Origin: JBLYYQ01 sp048550035
Lineage (GTDB): Bacteria; Nitrospinota_A; UBA7883; JBLYYQ01
Assembly: GCA_048550035.1 (NCBI GenBank)
Contig: JBLYYQ010000011.1
Span: 1-42,459, forward strand
DNA: 42,459 nucleotides
Reading direction: 5' to 3'
Position numbers and translations under genes: made by a program. This document shows, one piece after another, positions 36,201-42,459 of this stretch (its first letter is position 1; each line of letters starts with the position of its first letter). The notes below the pieces were generated by a model. The model saw only the letters and a program-made list of their open reading frames with translations. It searched no databases and was not told where the DNA came from.

Positions 36201-37265
36201 GCACAGTTCAAGGACGATAGTTGGCATGCAGTCTTGATGACCGCAGAAGGTAGCGGTGGTGATACAATAGTAGCGCTAGATATAACCTCGCCAGATGATC
36301 CAAAGTTTCTATGGGAGTTTGGTCATCCAGAACTATTCAGATCACGCTCATCACCTTCAGTAAGCGCGATCGGTCAGATCTACTCATCAACAGGTCCTGT
36401 TTGGGTATCGTTTTTTGTTTCAGGTCAGAACAAGGTGGCAACAGATCCAGCATCAATATTTGCAATTGAACTGGAAACGGGTAGACTAATCGAAAAGATT
36501 GTACTTTATACAAGCAGGGACGGACTAGGTGGTACACCCTCAGGTCAGCCAGCCTTAATTGATTCAGATGGGAATGGTTATGCAGATAAGATGTTTATCG
36601 GAACCGATAAAGGTTATATATATAAGATTCTTCTGCCTGACGAGCCTGATTCAAGTTCAAATTTCCAGGTCTGCGATTCTGCCTTTTTTCAGGCAGGTCA
36701 ACCGATTCATGCCTCACCTTCGGTAGCAATCAGGAGTCGATCAGTCGGTGGTTCTATGGCAATGACACCGGTTGTATTAATAGGGACATCTGATAGTCCA
36801 TATCACATTGATGAAGATGTTAATACTGTCACAAAATATAAGTTTTTTTCCATCGGTGGATCAGCAAATAAAACCTCATGCAGGCGCGGAGAAAAGCTTT
36901 GGGAAAAAGAGCTAGATGCAGGTCATAAAGTATATGGATCAGCATACATTTCTGCAGATCGAGTCTATTTTGGAACAAGCGTAGGTGATACTGATGACCC
37001 ATGTTCCACTTCAGGATATGTAGCGACAGGTACTCTTGGCAATCTCTATGTATTAGATATTATTTCTGGGCCAGACGAACATGAAGAGGTCATCGAGAAT
37101 GTAGGGAACATTGTCTCATCACCAATTGTAGAGGATCAACATCTTTATATAAGAACAAAAGAAGGAGAGCTAAAAAGTTATGGTGATGGACCTTATCAAA
37201 ATAGCTCTCAAGTTAGTCAGAATAGTATCACTGTGAAAACAAAATGGCGCGAAATTGCTAATTGA
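33246..37265 (+). CDS. pilY1: PilY1-type type IV pilus tip adhesin, second tandem copy
   Basis: This protein is 1339 residues from the ATG chosen by GGAGG at 33234-33238. The signal peptide is MISNRIRGSYLQLVPILALS with a following hydrophobic stretch and probable cleavage after SNA near residue 33. The layout repeats the first copy: DUF4114-like segment (VAPPADQYRWLLGLEDLPGG and FDFNDVVFMIE), dockerin-like loop DYNNDNQITEDD near 780-791, propeller motifs (STPAVVGAPAIHSWYYG, VYAGSKIGMIHSFEAGKF) and calcium loop DSDGNGYAD near 1106-1114. By eye about half the residues agree with the first copy over long stretches, and differences are scattered, so this is an old duplication with both copies intact. 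Loops differ most in the first 350 residues and around the cysteine clusters. It follows the first copy by 23 bases. Confidence 0.9.
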   Translation: MISNRIRGSYLQLVPILALSLLLLTDWRTDSNAASLGQLAGCAEGGSYSTGSEGFDLEDYDLASIAVSDSGKLVLETGLDAIDASNIIFPFRQSASISFISEGAGAIGALGWLNVGMADQCMKGRFGSSYTLPSATNQTGISFRDLYLAHQWCLSEPTIAQPLINWIFPYIDDEDSNGIIDKQYTVNNWQYNPGGTQPSAGRQITFSRNNNREATTETSYANNANMDPNFDGNLDILDSRVILPEFQAGTEVVFFYALKRKDKHLYFSKDYWDLIDSSTLTGGGTTVCPSDDAPSISCSLRKILEDDRSGSSPCNPNPSQSVYYNFDLAVSALERTTSSACTLISWNYNNADQWDSSSSLRDQYIPQFTYGLIDNGSRQNLLNFHGISFTGTTSQKKFTYNNRFNHYVSVAPPADQYRWLLGLEDLPGGGDFDFNDVVFMIEKKTGGTVNLKSTKALTPDEEDAFIISATIKVADTMPCSGETVIDYFVSVDNGGNWVKINRDDWATIETPSSREVTDWDYGSPEKTVREVTLNFIDLGIGGQELVWKADLLSQDQECIPTIDELDIDFEAAKSHEFSRSSPTVLANVVYTTSYETPNVAWDEFTTRGHLYSTELYSPENAREEDSSTNVQNWDAGLLLNSTALTQRKVLTPDINVKAFTEVLGRGRDATDGLFNFTLSKKPIVFGSVTITDGREIFTDSRTSDLVGNLGGTGKIDRHTGAITELSFNSTVANNRKIRATYSYYKTSPDMVNLSSSDINNKKLGIDDSSIITSRGRMFLDDYNNDNQITEDDASWVKKWITGYKNGIDSRKEWILPSIDHSTPAVVGAPAIHSWYYGFDVSSDVRSSYDTFMCEQRERATRVYAGSKIGMIHSFEAGKFRAYHIDESMLPRSNKCSNNNTYKKAINTKVALDPISNDLYPVYKPNNSDTVFINRGYYEWTDGNPDYGTGKESWAVVPNDLLPRLKNHINGSEDFSEVDASPSVVFAQFKDDSWHAVLMTAEGSGGDTIVALDITSPDDPKFLWEFGHPELFRSRSSPSVSAIGQIYSSTGPVWVSFFVSGQNKVATDPASIFAIELETGRLIEKIVLYTSRDGLGGTPSGQPALIDSDGNGYADKMFIGTDKGYIYKILLPDEPDSSSNFQVCDSAFFQAGQPIHASPSVAIRSRSVGGSMAMTPVVLIGTSDSPYHIDEDVNTVTKYKFFSIGGSANKTSCRRGEKLWEKELDAGHKVYGSAYISADRVYFGTSVGDTDDPCSTSGYVATGTLGNLYVLDIISGPDEHEEVIENVGNIVSSPIVEDQHLYIRTKEGELKSYGDGPYQNSSQVSQNSITVKTKWREIAN

Positions 37266-37274
37266 TAATTTAAT

Positions 37275-37844
37275 ATGAAAACTATGCAAGTTAGAGTTGC
37301 TAATGATGGTGGGTTTACGCTCATAGAACTATTAGTTGCGATTGGAATAATCACAATTCTCACTGGGATTGCAATATTTTCATCCGGTCAATTTTTAACT
37401 AAACTATCTGCCACAGGTGCTAGCAATAGTATTGCTCAGATTATTATGTTTGCAAAGTCTGAAGCTACCAAGCAAGGCAAACAGGTGATAGTTACTATTG
37501 ACAAGAGTAATAATGTCTTTGATGTATCAGATAGCGATTCAAATAATCTAATAACAGCAGATGTTGATGCTAACTATAAGAATATTGAAATTGAGTCAAT
37601 CGAAGATTGTGATAGTAGTGATATTTCTACCATCACCCTTAGTTCATCAGGTTCTGTTATTGCGGTTGGTAACAGTGGTGGATCTCTTAGTGATGGTGCG
37701 ATGCCAGTTGTTATATCGGTTAAACATAAGTCAGCGACTAGTACTGAACCGAGCAAGCTTGTCACAATATATAGATCAGGAATAACTAAGGTCTACAGCT
37801 CTGATAAATTCAAACATAAAGGTGAGAATTCAGCATGCGAATAA
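37275..37844 (+). CDS. fimT: Type IV pilus minor pilin, FimT/FimU (GspH) type
   Basis: This 189-residue prepilin has a 13-residue leader and cut site GG|FTLIELLVAIGIITILTGIA, Glu at +5. The following FLTKLSATGASNSIAQIIMFAKSEATKQGKQVIVTI is the GspH/FimT pattern (helix, then the AR-x-A-x-K-like segment). The C-terminus contains ISVKHKSATSTE and IYRSGITK strands typical of these proteins. Two cysteines (EDCDSS, and near the end SACE) may pair. It ends the pilin operon. The start is ATG 37275 or, equally possible, ATG 37284; neither has a clear Shine-Dalgarno. A long hairpin follows the stop. Confidence 0.85.
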   Translation: MKTMQVRVANDGGFTLIELLVAIGIITILTGIAIFSSGQFLTKLSATGASNSIAQIIMFAKSEATKQGKQVIVTIDKSNNVFDVSDSDSNNLITADVDANYKNIEIESIEDCDSSDISTITLSSSGSVIAVGNSGGSLSDGAMPVVISVKHKSATSTEPSKLVTIYRSGITKVYSSDKFKHKGENSACE

Positions 37845-37894
37845 CTATTTAACAATTAGAGTTTTTGTTTTATCATTACTCTATTGTTAAATAG
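37845..37894 (+). terminator. Long hairpin at the end of the pilin operon
   Basis: CTATTTAACAATTAGAG (37845-37861) and CTCTATTGTTAAATAG (37879-37894) are complementary over 16 pairs with one bulge, starting directly after the fimT stop. The T-rich loop is 17 bases. It is followed by AGAGCTTTT rather than a clean U-tract. It is probably the terminator of the pilin operon and also lies just before yggS. Confidence 0.6.
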
Positions 37895-37915
37895 AGAGCT
37901 TTTAGCTAGCGTGCT

Positions 37916-38599
37916 ATGAATTTTGAGATCCAGAATAGAATTGATGCTGTCCGAGATAAGATCAAGGATGCCGCTATTCTCTCTAAGCGCGATCCTAGCG
38001 CCATCAAGTTAATTGTGGTCACGAAATATGCTTCCAACCACGAAACATTAGAAGCTATCAGGCTTGGGAGCAACCATATCGGCGAATCCCGTGTCCAAGA
38101 GGCGATTAGTAAAAAGAGCCTTATCCCTCCAACTGTTCAGATCCATATGATAGGGCCACTTCAGAGTAATAAGGTCAAACATTGTATCGATCTTTTTGCG
38201 TTAATTCACTCTATCGATAGATTATCATTGATGCAAAAATTAAATGAACAAGCTAGAGCGCATAACAAGATTGTAAAAGGATTATTGCAGGTTAACATAG
38301 GCGATGATCCAAACAAGTCTGGCTGTAAGATCTCTGATTGCAAAAATTTGTTAAAAGAAGGCGAGTTACTCAACTTTTTGAAGATTGAAGGATTAATGAC
38401 TGTCTTACCATATAATGTTGAACCTGAGTACTCTAGAGTATATTATAAAGAGCTACTAAATTTAAAAAATGAGTTAAACCAAATAGGGCTTGAGAAAAAT
38501 AGACTCAATGAGATCTCGGCAGGGATGAGTCATGATTATCATATCGCTATTGAGGAGGGCGCTACGATGGTTCGAGTTGGGTCTGCTATTTTTAAATAA
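37916..38599 (+). CDS. yggS: YggS-family pyridoxal phosphate homeostasis protein
   Basis: This 227-residue protein (PLPHP/PROSC, COG0325) binds pyridoxal 5'-phosphate without known catalysis and keeps free PLP and amino-acid pools balanced. The PLP lysine is Lys37 in IVVTKYAS. GESRVQEA, IHMIGPLQSNKVK, VNIGDDPNKSGC, GLMTVLP and SAGMSHDYHIAIEEGATMVRVGSAIF all match the single-domain TIM-barrel family. It begins about 20 bases after the pilin-operon hairpin and is followed by proC, a conserved partnership in many bacteria, with yggT and yggU next. The ribosome-binding site is weak (AGAGAG). Confidence 0.95.
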   Translation: MNFEIQNRIDAVRDKIKDAAILSKRDPSAIKLIVVTKYASNHETLEAIRLGSNHIGESRVQEAISKKSLIPPTVQIHMIGPLQSNKVKHCIDLFALIHSIDRLSLMQKLNEQARAHNKIVKGLLQVNIGDDPNKSGCKISDCKNLLKEGELLNFLKIEGLMTVLPYNVEPEYSRVYYKELLNLKNELNQIGLEKNRLNEISAGMSHDYHIAIEEGATMVRVGSAIFK

Positions 38600-38625
38600 T
38601 CTATATACAAGGATAAAAGTGACTT

Positions 38626-39453
38626 ATGAATTTAATAGATAAGAAGATAGCGATAATCGGATTAGGATTTATGGGATCTGCTATTGTTGAAGGGATTGCA
38701 ACTAGATCAGATTTAAATCTCAATAATATAATTGGAGCTGATGTTGATAGCTGCAAGAGTCGTGAGCGGCTTACAAAAGATAAGATTAATATCACTGTTA
38801 TTAGTGACAACTCCAAAGCTGCCTCAGCTGCAGATATTATTTTGTTAGCAGTTAAGCCAAATGTAGTGAAGGGAGTTTTAAGTGAGATCAAGGAGAAGGT
38901 AGATGAGAAGAAGTTGATTATCTCAATTGCGGCTGGAATTAATATTAAAGATATAGCGAGTAGCTTGCCAAATACTGCAAAAATTGTCAGAGCAATGCCT
39001 AATGTTGCTGCTACTATTGGTCAGTCAATTAGCGGATTAAGTAGAGGGGCTAATGTTACAGATAGAGATTTTCAAATTGCAGTCGATCTGTTTTCATTGA
39101 TAGGCTCAACTTTGCAAGTGGATGAAAAAATGTTAGATGCTGTCACTGCAATTTCAGGTGCTGGTCCTGCCTATCTATTTTTATTTTTAGAAAGCTTAAT
39201 TGATGCTGGAGTTCTATTAGGCTTAACAAGAGATGAGTCAACACTCTTAGCGAAGAAGATGACTCTAGGTGCCGTGATGCTAGCTGATCAATCAGCATCT
39301 CATATTAGTCAGCTCAAAGAGATGGTAACCTCTCCTGCCGGTGCGACTATTGCTGGATTACAAGAGTTAGAGGAATGCAAGTTTAAAGCTGCTATACTTA
39401 AAGCTACTGCAACTGCCGCCAATCGATCTAAAGAGCTAGGGAAGTTACGCTAG
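38626..39453 (+). CDS. proC: Pyrroline-5-carboxylate reductase
   Basis: This 275-residue enzyme catalyses the last step of proline synthesis, reducing pyrroline-5-carboxylate with NAD(P)H. Rossmann motif GLGFMG is at residues 12-17; LLAVKPNVVKGVL and SIAAGINIKDI follow. AMPNVAATIGQSISG and SGAGPAYLFLFLESLIDAGV shape the active site. The family signature near the C-terminus is LKEMVTSPAGATIAGLQELE. Length and all motifs are normal. It is transcribed with yggS (26-base gap). Confidence 0.97.
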   Translation: MNLIDKKIAIIGLGFMGSAIVEGIATRSDLNLNNIIGADVDSCKSRERLTKDKINITVISDNSKAASAADIILLAVKPNVVKGVLSEIKEKVDEKKLIISIAAGINIKDIASSLPNTAKIVRAMPNVAATIGQSISGLSRGANVTDRDFQIAVDLFSLIGSTLQVDEKMLDAVTAISGAGPAYLFLFLESLIDAGVLLGLTRDESTLLAKKMTLGAVMLADQSASHISQLKEMVTSPAGATIAGLQELEECKFKAAILKATATAANRSKELGKLR

Positions 39454-39569
39454 AGGCTGCAAGCATCGGATAGAATTATATTGCGTGTCTGAAGGGTAAT
39501 ATGGTAAACTTAAAAAAGGTTATCTGTTAGAGCCTACAATTATCTGTGTCATTATTTTGGTAAGTTAAT

Positions 39570-39875
39570 ATGTTTATTCTTGGAAATTTCATTGTTGCAG
39601 TCAGCTATATAGTAGATATAGTACTAGTAATCTATATCTGGATGGTCATAATCTCTGTCTGCTTGCCATTACTTGGTGCAGACCCTTATAATCAGATAGT
39701 ATCATTCATATATGCGCTTACGAATCCAGTTCTAAATATTGTCCGCAAGTATATTCCACCGATTAGCAATATCGATATATCACCATTTATTATTATATTA
39801 GCAATATATTTTTTTCGACATTTTTTAGTAGGATCAATGTTCCAGATCGGAGCGCAATTGAAGAGTGGATTTTGA
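39570..39875 (+). CDS. yggT: YggT family membrane protein
   Basis: This 101-residue protein has two transmembrane regions. The pattern LTNPVLNIVRKYIPPISNIDISPFIIILAIYFF is the single YggT repeat with its conserved proline and (I/L)D-(I/L)SP motif. In bacteria with this gene order the family is associated with cell-division or osmotic-shock phenotypes, but the exact function is unknown. The 116-base gap after proC contains TTGCGT and TAAACT at 18-base spacing (39481-39510), a weak promoter candidate. It overlaps yggU by 11 bases. Confidence 0.92.
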   Translation: MFILGNFIVAVSYIVDIVLVIYIWMVIISVCLPLLGADPYNQIVSFIYALTNPVLNIVRKYIPPISNIDISPFIIILAIYFFRHFLVGSMFQIGAQLKSGF

Positions 39876-40170
39876 GCTCATAAAAGAGACTTCAGCTACT
39901 TTATTGAAAGTAGTTATTGTACCATCGTCTTCTTGTTGCAATGTAGATTCTATTATTGATAAGAGAGTGAAAATAAAGTTAAAATCACCGCCGGTTGATA
40001 ATCGAGCTAATCGTGAGTTGATATCGTTTTTAGCCAAGCTACTAAAGCTTAAGAAGGGTGATATCTCGATTAAAAATGGACTAAGTAGTAAGCGCAAATC
40101 TATCCTTATAGAAAATTGTGACTATGAGCAGGTCAAGGGGACTATTGAACAATTATTGGCTAATAAATAA
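39865..40170 (+). CDS. yggU: DUF167 (YggU) family protein
   Basis: This 101-residue small soluble protein has the DUF167 core VKIKLKSPPVDNRANRELISFLAKLLKLKKGDISIKNG followed by SSKRKSILIEN. The family is widespread and often next to yggT, but its biochemical role is not known. The start is GTG at 39865, overlapping the last 11 bases of yggT; no better start exists near the conserved region. Length is normal (about 95-105). Confidence 0.92.
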   Translation: MDFELIKETSATLLKVVIVPSSSCCNVDSIIDKRVKIKLKSPPVDNRANRELISFLAKLLKLKKGDISIKNGLSSKRKSILIENCDYEQVKGTIEQLLANK

Positions 40171-40209
40171 CTATATTGGACTAAACTAAATTTTAAAAAC
40201 ATTGGGTGG

Positions 40210-40629
40210 ATGATGAGACGAGTTTTAATAATTACATTATCTGCATTACTACTTTCTGGTTGTGCAGAGTTTTTAGCAGGTGTTGGCGTTGGCGCTGGTA
40301 GTTATCTTTTTTATGATAAAGGTAATATTTCGTACAAGTATAATCGTCCATTTGAAAAAGTATGGAGCTCTACATTGGCAGCTATTGCAGGATTAGGATT
40401 TGAACTTGTTAAGCGTGAAAAAGATGATTTTTATGGCTCAATCAAGGCAAGAACTAAAGAGGAACGAGAGATTGTTTTTATTCATATAAAGAAAAATGAT
40501 GAAGACTCTACCACTGTTTCAATCTGGGTTGATTGGCATGGTGACAAAGGTCAAGGCGAAGCCATTCATGATGAGCTAGCAACCGTTCTTAAGTCAGGTT
40601 ATAATAGATTTGATGAGGAGGCTAAATGA
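40210..40629 (+). CDS. DUF3568-like small lipoprotein
   Basis: This 139-residue protein has a short signal peptide and a strong lipobox, LLSGC, with the acylated Cys at residue 18. After it comes a glycine-rich AGVGVGAGSYLFYDKG, then a two-layer-sandwich-like domain with RPFEKVWSSTLAAIAGLGFELVKREKDDFYGSIKART, the usual layout of DUF3568 proteins. Lys/Asp residues would favour outer-membrane sorting, but that is only an inference. The start may be ATG 40210 or ATG 40213; GGGTGG directly precedes them. It follows yggU by 39 bases and meets the HD-GYP gene tail to tail. Confidence 0.75.
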   Translation: MMRRVLIITLSALLLSGCAEFLAGVGVGAGSYLFYDKGNISYKYNRPFEKVWSSTLAAIAGLGFELVKREKDDFYGSIKARTKEEREIVFIHIKKNDEDSTTVSIWVDWHGDKGQGEAIHDELATVLKSGYNRFDEEAK

Positions 40630-40654
40630 GTTTAATGAAAGTTATTTTTCGATT

Positions 40655-42187
40655 TTAGTGGCTCCCTTTTTTCTCTTTTGCTTTAAAGCGTTCAAAGACA
40701 TTTTTTTCTTTAATAATTCTGACTAGCTCAGCATCAATTTTCCCAGCGGCTGCACTTTTTTCTAATACCGCCAATGCATGCTCAATTGAGTTCGCTCTTT
40801 TATATGGTCGATCTGGTGCAGTTAATGCCTCTAGTTGATCGACAACGGCAAGTATCCTAGACTGAATCGGCATCTTATCATAGGTCAACTTATCAGGATA
40901 GCCTGATCCATCCAATGCTTCATGGTGCGATCCAGCGTAAAGGGCGACATTTTTTAAATTATCAGGGAAGAATATATCTTCTAACATCCTCTTTGTTACT
41001 ACAATATGATCTTCCATCAATTTTCGTTCATTTTCATTAAGCGAACCATGTTTAATAGCAAGATTTTGTAGCTCATCATCGGTAAGAAGTTTTTTAAATT
41101 CCGCTAAAGGTTTGGATTTTGCTATCAAATATAGTCGATTTAATTTTTTATCGTCCATTTCTACGTTGGGACTGTTACAAGATTTTAAAAAGTTAAGATC
41201 AGATTCGATTACTGCTACTTCCTCATTTAATTTATCCATGATCTCTTTACGATCTGCCGTTGGATCTGCTAACAATTTTTCTAAATAGGCATGCTTAGTT
41301 GCCATAATAAGATGTTTAAATCGCTCTTCGATCAATACAATTCGATCAAATATAGTCTCCAATTTTTTAGATTTATCCATAATATGGGTAGGTGATACAA
41401 TCTTTCCCATATCGTGTATCCAACCTGCGACTGTAAGTTCTTTAAGCTCTGCTTCACTAAATTTGACCATTTGATATGGACCATCATCAACTTCATTGAG
41501 AGCAAGAGCAAGTTCTAAAGTTAGTTTTGCTACACGTTCTACATGTCCATGTGTATATTGGCTCCTAGCATCAAGGCCTGTAATGATGACCTTCATAAAT
41601 GAGTTAAACATCTTTTCAGTTTCAATTAAGAGTTTGCTGTTTTTTATAGCCATTGCAGCTAGTGAGGCGAGTGACTCTGCTAATATTATATATTGATCTT
41701 CAAATCCACTCTTGGATGAGCCATCACTATTGATAGCGTTGACTAGCTGTAATACACCGATTGCATCTTTCTCATGATCTAAAAGTGGAGTAACAAGCAT
41801 AGATTTAGATCGATATCCTTTTAACCTATCAAATTCTTTTGGGCCAGTAAAATCAAACTCTGTTTTGCTATATAGATCTTGAATGTTAATTGTCCGCTTG
41901 TTAATTAACGAGTATGCAGAGACAAATCTTGGATCTTTCGGTATAGGAGGAATATCAACTTCTCCTCCGGTGTGACCTCCAAGCTTAATTCCAAGAGAAC
42001 GATTTTGACTGATCTTCACATGGAGCTTTTCATCCTCTAGAAGGTAGAGTGTTCCCCCATCTGAGTTAAAAAAAGAGCATGCTTCTTCTACAATTTTCTC
42101 AAGTAGGATATCAAGATTTCGTTCTGCTGATAGAGAAACAGCGATCGCAGATAGGCGCGTTAGTAAGGAAAGATCAGATTGAAGCAT
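40655..42187 (-). CDS. GAF plus HD-GYP phosphodiesterase with long insertion
   Basis: This 510-residue cytoplasmic protein has no signal or membrane segment. Residues about 15-185 form a GAF sensor domain (SFFNSDGGTLYLLEDEKL, LLDHEKDAIGVLQLVN). A short helical linker leads into an HD-GYP domain with GHVERVAKLTLELA, the HD pair in GWIHDMGKIVSP near residues 258-259, and SHHEALDGSGYPDKL near 418-432. HD-GYP proteins hydrolyse cyclic di-GMP, and the key metal and GYP residues are present. Between the HD and GYP motifs lie about 160 residues rather than the usual 60 or so. The inserted part (about 275-385) is charged and helical. This insertion is the odd feature. The GAF ligand is unknown. Confidence 0.85.
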   Translation of the reverse strand: MLQSDLSLLTRLSAIAVSLSAERNLDILLEKIVEEACSFFNSDGGTLYLLEDEKLHVKISQNRSLGIKLGGHTGGEVDIPPIPKDPRFVSAYSLINKRTINIQDLYSKTEFDFTGPKEFDRLKGYRSKSMLVTPLLDHEKDAIGVLQLVNAINSDGSSKSGFEDQYIILAESLASLAAMAIKNSKLLIETEKMFNSFMKVIITGLDARSQYTHGHVERVAKLTLELALALNEVDDGPYQMVKFSEAELKELTVAGWIHDMGKIVSPTHIMDKSKKLETIFDRIVLIEERFKHLIMATKHAYLEKLLADPTADRKEIMDKLNEEVAVIESDLNFLKSCNSPNVEMDDKKLNRLYLIAKSKPLAEFKKLLTDDELQNLAIKHGSLNENERKLMEDHIVVTKRMLEDIFFPDNLKNVALYAGSHHEALDGSGYPDKLTYDKMPIQSRILAVVDQLEALTAPDRPYKRANSIEHALAVLEKSAAAGKIDAELVRIIKEKNVFERFKAKEKKGSH

Positions 42188-42281
42188 GTGTTAGTTAATT
42201 TAAATATAAACTAAACTTAGATCAATTATATTTTATTCTTCTAAATAAAAATTTATCTTAGCATGATAACATACTTTCACT
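42188..42281. promoter_or_regulatory. Divergent promoter region, HD-GYP gene and permease gene
   Basis: This 94-base, very AT-rich gap lies between two divergent starts. No consensus promoter with good spacing was found on either strand; TTGATC on the minus strand is a weak -35 candidate. Confidence 0.3.
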
Positions 42282-42459
42282 ATGCGAATCATAGATAGAT
42301 ATATTTTCATCGAGCAGCTTAAGATATTTTCCGTTGTAACAGCGATGATAATGACAATGTTGTTGTTTGGTGATTTTCGTTTTTTATCAGATATTTTATC
42401 AAGTAACGGAATAAGCTTTGAATTGGCTATAGATATTTTCAGTGGACTTATAGCCAAAT
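42282..42459 (+). CDS. LptF/LptG-like permease, N-terminal end (cut by window end)
   Basis: From ATG 42282 an open frame of 59 codons runs off the window. It begins MRIIDRYIFIEQLKIFSVV and continues into a hydrophobic helix (VTAMIMTMLLFGDF) and a second segment (LAIDIFSGLIAK). This matches the start of YjgP/YjgQ permeases, which use the same MxxxxRYI-x-(R/E)-x-LK opening. These proteins form the inner-membrane part of the lipopolysaccharide exporter. Only the N-terminus is visible, so LptF and LptG cannot be told apart, and the call rests on this short motif. Confidence 0.55.
   Translation, partial: MRIIDRYIFIEQLKIFSVVTAMIMTMLLFGDFRFLSDILSSNGISFELAIDIFSGLIAK

Noticed and set aside
39834..40097. 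Minus-strand frame opposite yggU
   Set aside because: It is a shadow of a conserved DUF167 gene with no support of its own.
1..42459. Looked for tRNA, rRNA, CRISPR repeats, insertion sequences, phage genes and attachment sites
   Set aside because: None seen. Long repeats are limited to the two homologous pilY1 genes, and no terminal inverted repeats or transposase motifs were found.

Overview
The window is AT-rich chromosomal DNA from a Gram-negative (diderm) bacterium. Type IV minor pilins, lipoproteins, a periplasmic-type peptidoglycan glycosidase and the start of an LptF/LptG-like permease all indicate an outer membrane. The electron-input half of complex I (a NuoF with a ferredoxin tail, a NuoG with a formate-dehydrogenase-like double ferredoxin) and the yggS-proC-yggT-yggU gene order resemble delta-proteobacterial lineages (Desulfobacterota, Bdellovibrionota or SAR324-like). 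I cannot place the organism more closely from sequence alone. No tRNA, rRNA, CRISPR array, insertion sequence or prophage was seen, so this looks like core genome with some lineage-specific genes.

Layout. 1-722 (-): the first 240 codons of dnaB, running off the window. 988-2711 (+): rplU, rpmA and obgE. 2913-17566 (+): a 13-gene NADH:quinone oxidoreductase operon in the order nuoF-G-A-B-C-D-H-I-J-K-L-M-N, with no nuoE. 17757-21301 (+): three poorly known genes, namely an exported HEAT-like protein, a large metzincin metalloprotease that is probably a lipoprotein, and a MobA-like nucleotidyltransferase. 21298-24226 (-): the rpsF-ssb-rpsR-rplI ribosomal operon ending in a TPR-like gene. 24377-26603 (+): nagZ and dnaN. 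26841-37844 (+): a type IV pilus minor-pilin operon, pilV-pilW-pilX-pilY1-pilY1-fimT/gspH, with two full-length PilY1-type adhesins in tandem. 37916-40629 (+): yggS, proC, yggT, yggU (DUF167) and a DUF3568-like lipoprotein. 40655-42187 (-): a GAF plus HD-GYP protein. 42282-42459 (+): the first 59 codons of an LptF/LptG-like permease.

How the parts work together. The nuo operon encodes a proton-pumping complex I whose electron-input arm has extra iron-sulfur clusters but no separate NuoE. The pilin operon should build the initiation and tip complex of a type IV pilus. Its two PilY1 copies share a DUF4114-like region, several predicted calcium loops and a C-terminal beta-propeller, so it may make two alternative tip adhesins. 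The HD-GYP protein, a predicted cyclic-di-GMP hydrolase, could in principle feed into pilus control, but nothing in the sequence shows that link.

The most unusual items are the tandem DUF4114-type PilY1 pair, the nuoE-less complex I with ferredoxin-rich NuoF and NuoG, the metzincin with its two uncharacterised neighbours, the acidic tails on both S6 and L9, the HD-GYP domain with a long internal insertion, and a near-perfect palindrome in the dnaB-rplU divergent region.
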